Shown: positions 54,806 to 64,000 of the stretch, one piece after another
Layout of the letters: each line of letters begins with the position of its first letter
Numbering within the stretch: position 1 is the first letter of the stretch
Assembly: GCF_014851395.1 (NCBI RefSeq)
Contig: NW_024040152.1
Location: 19,706,308-19,770,307, forward strand
Length of the DNA: 64,000 nucleotides
From: Micropterus salmoides
Taxonomy: Eukaryota; Chordata; Actinopteri; Centrarchiformes; Centrarchidae
Reading direction: 5' to 3'
Translations under genes and position numbers: made by a program
Notes under the pieces: model-generated
Told to the model about the DNA's origin: nothing
The model's input: the letters and a program-made list of their open reading frames with translations, nothing else
Database searches by the model: none

Positions 54806-57800
54806 AGATATGAAATTACATAAACCATTACAGAGGATTTTATCTATATCAGCACTATCATGATCTAGTTAATGGACAATCTCTTTATGGGTTGTTTTGG
54901 TAAATCTTGGAAGTACCTCATTGCATTGATTCAAAATGTTTAAATAAGAAATACAATATTGTCATTTAGAAGTTTGGCTTATTGATTTGCAACATTGCCT
55001 ACAGTGGACTAAGAGATGTTAAAGAAACAGCTGCAGAAATGGTTTGGCATAATATCCAATAACAGTTGACAAAATTATATTATCCTTTGGTATCATCATA
55101 CCATCCATGCCTGCTCTTTAAGATCACAAACATTAGGGAATCAGAATAATGCTGTGTATAATCGCATATCAACAAAACACAAAGCCAGACTGTAGCTAGG
55201 GAGCTCAGCCCCTACACAGGAAAATCGGATTTAAGAAAACAGTCATACTATCATGGTGCTCGTGTGTAGCCATATTTGATAAAACGAGGGCCAGGGACTA
55301 CAGGTGTTCTCGGCTTTAGTCATCTGGTTCTGTATTTATCAAGACAAATGACTGCATTGTGAACCCGAGCCCAACAGTTGTGGCAGACCCAGAGACAGAC
55401 CTACTGTATCTACCGGTTTCAGGAAATATAGAAGGTCTGTGAAAGCATAAAGCATAAAGGGAGGAAAGGGAGGGAGAGAATAGGGAAGGAAAGAGCAGAA
55501 GGATAGGAAGCACATTTTAATGTGGCTAAAGATTAAATGAAAATGGTGAGTCACAAAGTTGCTGTATAACCCCCACCACCACCAGATACCCACCAATAGC
55601 AATTTCAGACCCTGTGCTGGAATATAGCCATACAGATTGATGCACCTCCCACCCCCATCTGCCTTTCAATGCAGTAACACAAGAGGATTTGCTTAAAAAA
55701 AATAAACAAGAAAAAAAAAGATTAGGACAACCAGATCTCTCTCACACACACACCCATTCTGCCCTACACTCACTTAATTAATTTCAGAGCCAAGAGATAA
55801 TCGGGTTCCACTAATGGATTCCCGTGTGCTTGCTATTCTCTACTATATCCATGTGCCAGTGGGCATAAAACGTACCATTTTATTGTGCCACATGTTCCCC
55901 CCCCCCGTTCTCTGTATCTGGCTTCCTTTCCAATGTTTTTTCAACTGCAGCACACACACAGGACCTGGATTAAATCCTGCAGAGTCATTGTGAAATGAGA
56001 GCTACACTGTACCGGAGGGATGGAGCGCTGTAAATGTGCCTTCACCTGGCCTGGAGGTGACAAACTAATGAATGATATAAATGCATTTTCCGGCCTTTCA
56101 GCGTTGTGTGGTTTAGAGAGTTAGTAGTGTAGAGTGTCTAGGCTGTAAATGAATAAAGTATACATATTGTGTTTGTATCTCCGGGCATGGAGTTCATCCA
56201 GCTTTTCTGCTGAAAATAAATTGAAATTAATTGCACATTTGCACGGCACACTCCCAATAGGTTCAGGGAGGCTCAGCTAAATCCTGGTTTCGATGATTTA
56301 ATCTTGTATTCTGGCCTTTCTGAAATATTTCAAATTATGCGTCTCCGTTGGAAACTGAGTAATTCCCAATTCAGAGTTTAATAATGTTTGCTTGCAAGCC
56401 TCATCACTTCATGTCATCTCTATAGCCTGTCATGCATAACCTAATGCACATTTGATGAGTTAATTTCTTAGGCTTGCCAGACTGCACAGTTACTCATAAT
56501 CAGGGAATAGCATAAAAAAGAATTTAGATTAACTATAAGTTTCCCAAAGATTACTTTACCTTTCATCATCCACATACTGAATGTCCAATGTAACTTGTAT
56601 TTCAAGCCTTGACTATTTGCAGATCAAATATGATTGCTTGCACCTGTGTCTGTAAAAGCTGAAGCCCGCATGGGACGACTGTGGTTTGTTTATTCAGTGT
56701 CACCTAGAGGGATAGCGTAGCCATCCTGATCACATCCAGCTCCGTAGTCTTGCAGGGCAGAGATATCAGTAAGCCTAATTGGCTGGATTTCTACGGAGAA
56801 GTTTTAATGCCTGGGCGAAGCGAGATGTTTAGTCCTGCCGCAGCCAGTGGGAGGTTTCAGAGGAGCCCCTTCTTAAAAACATCTGCAGTGTAGCGATAAC
56901 GCTTGTCCTCCATGTTCAGGAGGAGAGAGACAGAGTGCAGGGAAACACATTGCTGGTGGAGAGAGAGGGGATTGCCCTGGCACGGCGGATGATTTCAGAA
57001 CCGGAGAGCATGAGGGTGAAAGAGGAGAAAGTGATGTAGAGCATGTAGAATGTTATGTGGGTTGCAAGATGGAGTGAATGCTAATGGAGGAACCCAGCCC
57101 TATTGCTACTGAGACCAAGCTGCTGGGAGAGCACAGAGATCCATCTCTGTCATGTACATGTATTCACAGGTGGCCTTGAATTGAGATGGGGTGGAGGGGG
57201 GCAGAAGTAAGAAAAACACTGTGGCCAGAGTGGGGCACTGACTTGTATGAAAGCAGGACTGCAAATCTCATTTCCTTAACGGCCGTGGCTGCAGGGTTTC
57301 AGAGAGTGTGGGGTTGCGGATCAGGCCAGTGACATTCTGCAGAAGAACATTGGATGCTGTTTTGGAGAGAAACGGATAAAGTTTTTGGCAGGTCGTTTTC
57401 GCTCTGCCATCATTTGCGCCACATTGGCTACAAAACATACAGCTCTGTCAGAATGACTAAAAGCTAATCTCCGACACATAATCCAAAAGTAACAAAGGTA
57501 AACTGGTATTGATTGGTACACACACCCACAATTAGGTCACACACTCACAGATAAGCACACACACATTTACCACACACTTGCTGCTTTATAAAAATGGCAC
57601 ACTGCAGAAGCTGCATCAATTATTGAATGTTGTGGAAAGGTCTGGGCTTTCGTTTGTCGACGGGGCTTTGGCACTTGTCACGCACCCTCTCAACGCTCCG
57701 AAGCCAGTCCTCTCTCTTCATGCTACCTGGTTTTTATATACCCCTCACCCTTCCCTGCCCTCAAGGTCCACTCCCTAGCCTCACTTTACAGAGCACAAAA

Positions 57801-59924
57801 GAAAATCCCCACGTCTGTCTGCTACTAGCCTCCGCCCCCTTATCCCTCCTCTCTGTCTCTGCCCCAGCCTCTCTTTCTCTCCCACTGCCACATCCCAAAG
57901 GCACTCATTACCCCTCCCCTACCCACTCTCCCAGACACTGCTTCTCCATCTGCCTCAGCAGCCTTCAGTGGCCAGTGACATCTTTTTACTTTCCTTGTGA
58001 TTGTTCTTGAATAATTCATCCTCCAAACTCACCCTTCGTTTTGTTATGTTTTCTGCACTTTACAAGTCTTTCATTTTTTCCTTCATTCTTGATACTTTCA
58101 GACATCTGACTCTGCCAGTCTTCATTTGCATCTACTGGTTCTCTATTCTCACTACACCTTACTAGAGCACTTAAATGTTTTACCATCAGATATTCTTACT
58201 ACCAATGAACCAATCAATTCGGTTCAACACATTCCAGGAGTTGTTTTGTGAGGCTTGTGTTGTAACTTGCCTGTTGTTGTACCCATTTTCCCTTAGTGCA
58301 TGCCATCAAAGGATCTTTTAGTGATTTCCTGCATTTCCCAGAATGCTGACAATGCCCAGACAGCTGGTGTGAACTTGTTGCATTCAGCTGTGAGGTTTGT
58401 GAACAAACAGTAAAGTTAGCTTGCTATTGAAAATTGGATATTCAATCTGTACAGTTTTGTTTTTTTGTTTTTTTTCCAGATATGGCAACCAAAATCATTG
58501 CTAGCGGTTGTTTATTTACTAGTGTTAATGTGTTTTAGGATGGAAGTTATTGTAGAGGAGTGTGCACTTACTGCAGAGGAGTCTCAAACATGCCCTCCCT
58601 TCCCTCAAGACAAAATGTTCCCACAGTATTTGACTCGATGCTCAGTATTCAGCAACCCAAAGATTCTCTGCAATTGACTGCCTCTATTTAATACAGTATA
58701 CACAGATGGTATGCCTTCTGTAAACAACAAAACTGGTGCTACAAACAGCTATAGATGACAGAGAGACTCAGGTGCTGCTGTGGTTGCTGTTAATCATCAA
58801 CATTAGGACTCAGCCAGTGATGGGGAGAGACAAACAGTATTTCATTCTTTCCTCAGCTCAGAGTCATTATGTTCGCCAAGGCCAAGCTGTGCCAGTTAAC
58901 AGCCAGTACTCGCTGAAGCTCATCTGACAAATTGGATACTTCTCATGAGTCTAGAAGTGGCTTGGAAAAAGAATGTAATAAAAGTACCAAGAACAAATGG
59001 AGGTTCCGGTGAGGGGTCTTTTGTACAGATTGTCTCAATGATTAAGCCATTTTCCCTTCAGTTGGACAGTCTGTGGAGACTTTATGGCCTGAGGAAATGA
59101 GATAACACTAATATTTAATCTACTGAGTGATTCTGCAGCACAGACTGGCAGACTGCACAGCCAGCACACATTATCTCACCAGAGTGGCCCGGTCTAAAAT
59201 AACACTGAGATGGCTAAAGCAACAGGACATGTCAGTTCTACATGATCTCAGATGTCATTATTATTACTTGCCAGTGGGTTTGTCAGACTGTGCTTTCTAG
59301 TGCTAATGGAAACGCTACAAGGGAAGATGATAAATAACTTTATATTGTTATTAGTGCAGTGCCTTTTAAAATTAGCATTTGTGTAAAGCACTGGCTAGAA
59401 CAGCAGTTGCACCACAATGCTGCTTAAGCTACCTTAAGGTGAGGTGATTTCTCTTCTGGTGATCTTCATTGACTGACTCTATGATAATCATGTTATTCAT
59501 ATTTGTACATATCCCATCTTTTGTAATATAAGTATAAGCATGCTTGAAGTAAGTCTTGGAAATACAGACATTTGAAGCAAAATTGAAAGATAATCAATTG
59601 TGTTGGAACATGCAGGCTGTTTGCCGCTGTACCAGAGGAATCAGAGCGACGTGACGAATCATTAAGTCAGCTACTGATTCACAATATTGAGATTTAGCAA
59701 CGGCAACTAGTAAGCAAAAGTGGGGTCATCAAAAAGAATACAGTATAATGCTGTCAATATAGGGGTTTACTATTAGTCAATACTATATTGCTTAACAGGG
59801 TATATTGTATTAACAGCGTGCAGGTGTGTCTGTGTTTTTGTATATTTATTATATATGTATATAAATATATATTAATGTTAATGCAGGAACATTGGTGTGT
59901 TATGTGATGTTATATTTATGTCTG

Positions 59925-60150
59925 CAACTAATAATTTTATTCTTGAATAATTCCCATTACATTTTACCAGATCTCAAGGTATTGATTTAAAATACTTTGA
60001 TTTGTCTGACAAATCCAATATATAAAACATAGAAAAAGTTGCAAATCTTTAAAGTTAAGAAGCTAAAACCAGCAAGTTTTGCCATTTTGCTTGATAAATG
60101 GCTATTTATTATTAATTGATAAAATCATTGAATTTCAGTTGTATTATAAT
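59925..60150 (+). mobile_element. Degraded second copy of the hAT-like miniature element
   Basis: Starts GTCTGCAACTAATAATTTTATT and later carries AAGAAGCTAAAACCAGCAAG and TTTTGCCATTTTGCTTGATAAA, the internal layout of the same repeat family. The right terminus is lost or unrecognisable. Confidence 0.5.
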
Positions 60151-60493
60151 AGATCTGATAAAGTTATTATTCCTTTAGTTAATTTGTCATTTGCATTACT
60201 ATATAATTAAACATTACTGGCAAAGTAGAAACATTTCTATGTATTATAGGGTAAACATTTAAGTTTTTAGTCGCACGGAAGAGAAACAAAAAGCCCAATT
60301 CAACAGGGCCCAGTATTGTATAAGTAATTTAAATGGCTTGTAAACAACCAACAGAGAGTGGTCAGGAAAGCTAACCAACCATTAAGCCAGCGATCAGCGA
60401 CCTGCCGCAGATAGAAAGTCGAACCAAACGTATGGGGACTCTTTCATGTGAGAGAGCGATAGAGAGACATGCTTGAAATTCTGTGGGGAACCA

Positions 60494-60550
60494 GTTGCTA
60501 CGGTAACAGGGAAGGTAGCCGGCTCCTGTGGGTGGTGTTACCATGGCAAC
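60494..60550. promoter_or_regulatory. Pair of RFX X-box-like motifs
   Basis: GTTACCATGGCAAC at 60537-60550 fits the RFX consensus GTNRCC-N(0-3)-RGYAAC exactly. GTTGCTACGGTAAC at 60494-60507 fits with one mismatch. The two begin 43 bases apart, roughly four helical turns. No coding start is recognised nearby, so an intronic or distal element is likelier than a promoter. Confidence 0.55.
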
Positions 60551-63500
60551 CACCCTCAGCGGCCAAGTGATGCTGAGAGGGAGAACGATGAGGAGAGGGC
60601 TTTAAAAAAAATGTGTGTTTACGGGTTCAATGGGAACAAGTGAGACAGATGAAGAGGACAGCATGTGAGCGGAAGCTGATGTTAAATGTGGGAAAGCGAC
60701 ACCATCTCTGTTTCCTCAAGTTTGTCTTTATTAAATCAGAACCGTGTCTTTTTTTGCTTTGTACAAGTGGCTAGCTGGCCCCAACGGAACAACATTAGCT
60801 GTTTTTCCTGCTGTTCATTAACAGAGCACCTCATTACCACGAACAATAGGCCACAGAGACTGTGCAGGGCAATATACTGCCTGAGAGCCTGGGAAGAGGT
60901 CATCCCCTCAATATGTCTTTGCAGTTTGCTAGGTTAAAACTGGCCATGCTGGGCTCTTTTATCAGTTGTACATTCTGACCTCTCACTGGGAGTTTAAGAC
61001 CAATTTGTTCCCACTGGGGTGATACCACATGCCTCTGAATTAAACCAATGACACAGCATTTTGTGAAGTTGAGTTAAATGTTATATACAAATACCATTAT
61101 GTATATAACATGGTGTATAATGTATTGCATGTGGTATGGATCTGGAGTCTCCACCACTAATAAAAATATCAGTAATTGCCTTTAGCTTTCTGGTCACATC
61201 CCCACAACAAATGCACACAATAATAATATTAATAAATAAACACAACGACCACACTACTCTTCCTCTGCCTCACGTTCTCTTTTGAGGCTCACACAACTTA
61301 TACATATAACCTCAAAGCCTCATTTCCATAAGATGCATCTGCTAGATGGGCTCCCAGGAGAGCTGGCACGATGTGATGAGAATTGTATATGTGCATATAT
61401 AAGAGACTGGGGGAAAGAGAGATATGAATGTTTTAACCCCTTTTCCCTTTCAATTCGCCCCCTTCCTCTGGCACTATACATTCAGTTCAGCATAGTTTTA
61501 TTTATTTGACATGCTTCAATTTAAAAGACTCAATTAATTATTATCACAAAAAGCAAGAAATAGGATACACATACAACAGAAACAAGACAGAGGAGATTAT
61601 TAATTAAAGTAAAGCAGAGAGCATCATAGGTCATCATACTTCACATACACACATTGATGAAATGCATCCATGTGCCGAAGGACTCCTGAAAAGAAAATAA
61701 ACTTGACAGACAGATATTTAAAATGACTTAAAGGTTTCACTTCTAAAGCAATTGAATGTGTTTCAGAGTGAGTTGTGTTACTTCAAATTGCTGTAAGTTT
61801 CAAGAAAACACTCAAGCACAAGATGCAGTATAGAAGGATCTGTAGGAGACACGTACCAACAATTTGCAAAACTCAAAAAGTGCATGAAGTGACAAGAAAG
61901 TAAAAGTAGAACTCGGGAAAGATGACATGCAGTTCCAAAGGAGAATACCCAGGAAGAAAGACTTCAGTACAGATCGGCTACAAAGACAACTGAGTCAAAG
62001 GCAGAGTGAGGGCACGAGAGGCAGCAAAGACCCAGTGTGAGATAAGAAGGAAGCAAAAGGAAGTGTCAGATCTTACTGATGCTGGCTGGCTGCCTGCTGT
62101 TTGTCAGGGAGACCGTAGAAAAACGGTCTGTCCTTAAGTGGATCAATTATTATAGTCTTTTAACCAAAACATGCCCTCATTTAGGCCTTGAGATTGCCTA
62201 AATCTACTTAAAACACGCTCAAGGGCATTATGTTGTTGCTTTAAGACCTCCAGTCTCGTCTCCCTTACAAAAAAGTACACCTCATTCTAAATAAAGATAA
62301 TTTGTATATATGTCCTTCTCTTGAAATAGAAAATTTAACTAAATTGGATTTAGTTCCAGGATAGATTACCAATTTCACAGATCCAGCACAAAGCCAGTCT
62401 ATCAGTCATTTAAACGGGGGACGCTTTTTATAACACTGAAAGCAAGCAAAAAAGAAATTCAATACAGTTCTTGTCCTGTTGTGGTCTCGGTTGTGGTAAT
62501 TACGCATTTTTATGTCATTAAAATATGCTGTTTTACTGTGGAAGGAAAGGCAATAGTAGCCTGTTTAGTGTTTAATACATTTTAGCTGTGACAATGTACA
62601 ACATGGTCGTGCTAATAAAATTTTTTACCTTTGAGTCCCAGATAGGACTCAAGCCTTTTGAATGTATTTACCATATAAATTCAGATTTGTAGACCTTGTT
62701 TGCATTGTGTCAATCCCAATCTGCCTGCTGAAAATCCCAGTTTCTGTGTCAATTGTGTTGACATTAGGATGTTTCAGATGGACCTGCAGTGCTCAAATCT
62801 CTGCTAAGCCTTTGATTCCTTCAATCCCCCGAGGTAGCTCTTCAGCTTGAAATGATATCTGCAGGCGCACAGTGTTTGGCATTAACATGTTGGCATTCCC
62901 ATGTTGTGTTGCTTAACTGTGAAAGAGGTTCAGCACTGTTATGTAACAGCTGAAATTCATCAGCAATTCTACCAGAAGACGAAATCATTTCAGTTTGGCT
63001 GTGGAAGAAGCTGAATGTCGCAAGCATTTGATGTTTTTCGGACTCTCCGTTTTTCTAGCTGGATTTATGAAACATTATTAAGCAGTTGTCTCCCACATAT
63101 CTGCAGGAGGCGGTGGCATAGGGAGGATTGTGAAAATGACAAACGATGCTTTGTATTTTTGTCTTTTTCTGGAGATAAAACATGCACAGTGTGGCGTCAT
63201 TATGGTGCATGACTCAGAAGAAGCATTTGTTGAAATGTGGGTGGAAGAGAGAGGCAACATGCGTAAAAGTTCAGCCTACTCTATGCAACCAAGTATCACA
63301 ATCACTTGTCTCATTCTGAATATTGCTTAATGCAGCCTTTCCATAGAACTGGGAACACCACACATGAAATCTGTCTTATGTCTGTGGGAGTTTCCTGTTT
63401 TGTTCTTCTGATTGCACTAGATATTTTTGACAAGTTTTACCACAGATGCCGCTGAAAGGCAGGATGTAAAAAACAACAACAAAAAAACAAAAGGTCATAG

Positions 63501-64000
63501 GAAACATATCTGGAACAATATTGCCTGCACAATGGATGTAAAGTTCAGGTATGTACGTTATGGAGTGTATATTATAAAGACAAAGAGTGAAGCAGGATAT
63601 GTCTGAACAAAGTATTTATCATGAGTCATGTGAGTGCTAGCTGGGAAAGGTGAAGTCTTTGTTCTTGTTGGTATGGGGCTTCTGTTGAATCCCATAGTGT
63701 TTTTGTACATCAGGCAAATCGTTATCCAACTGATTTCATGTGATTCCAGGAGGCATTAGCGACCTTAACAGAAAATAGGAATCAGTCTCTTTCCTATTCC
63801 CCAGCTGCAGCAGTCTGTAGATTAAAATTTGGGAAGATATAGGCTAAAACCTTTAGAAAGGATATGCCACACTTATACAGACCCCAGTAGGCACAGCTCT
63901 GAATAACAAACTCCAGTCCTAAATAACCACAAACTTTCAGCCTCCAGATCTATGGAGTCTCTTGCAGTGATGCCATCTGACATATCCTGTATTTTAAGAT

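Larger units (their letters stand above)
52114..64000. other. Non-coding DNA, probably the long first intron of the 52048 gene
   Basis: Scanning both strands gave no exon with a recognisable domain. It holds miniature-transposon remnants (54487-54805 and about 59925-60150), a pair of X-box-like palindromes (60494-60550) and simple repeats. Open frames here are short and unsupported. Confidence 0.5.

Noticed and set aside
57627..58010. 127-residue + strand frame
   Set aside because: It translates a pyrimidine-rich stretch into Ser/Leu/Pro repeats; no domain or conservation signal is visible.

Overview
The window reads as teleost fish genomic DNA, probably a percomorph. The evidence is vertebrate-type split genes with GT-AG introns and short exons, abundant CA and GA microsatellites, and decayed DNA transposons of types common in fish: a Tc1/mariner-like copy with tRNA-SINE pieces, and hAT-like miniature elements. 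There are no operons, CRISPR arrays or intact mobile elements. Two protein genes could be assembled exon by exon and one further first exon is proposed.

Layout. 1-17426: non-coding, with many purine tracts and CA repeats. It is probably the large 5' intron or upstream DNA of the next gene; I found no supportable exon. 17427-27552 (+): fourteen coding exons of a Neph/Kirrel immunoglobulin cell-adhesion receptor (kirrel3-like). They cover five Ig domains, a transmembrane helix and a cytoplasmic tail ending in the PDZ ligand THV; the signal-peptide exon is not seen. Its 3' UTR runs to about 29.3 kb. 31342-49849 (-): all nineteen coding exons of ST14/matriptase. The summed exons are 2523 nt (840 residues plus stop) and every phase agrees. 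The order is cytoplasmic tail, TM, SEA, two CUB, four LDLRa, trypsin-like protease with complete catalytic triad. 52048-52113 (+): a likely signal-peptide first coding exon of an unidentified secreted or membrane protein, divergent from st14. 52114-64000: non-coding, apparently its long first intron, with two miniature-transposon remnants and a pair of RFX X-box-like palindromes.

Kirrel and st14 converge tail to tail; st14 and the third gene diverge head to head about 2.2 kb apart. Kirrel proteins are homophilic or heterophilic adhesion receptors at the slit diaphragm, neuronal synapses and fusing myoblasts. Matriptase is an epithelial type II transmembrane serine protease. The link is positional, not functional: in human, KIRREL3 and ST14 both lie on 11q24, so the pairing probably reflects conserved synteny.

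I did not find an undescribed biological system. The points most worth a second look are: a degenerate SEA self-cleavage site in matriptase; two in-frame alternative splice choices in the kirrel gene; paired perfect hairpins in st14 intron 1; a long imperfect hairpin in the 173-bp st14 intron 8; a composite transposon with two opposed SINE heads; and the tandem X-box motifs.
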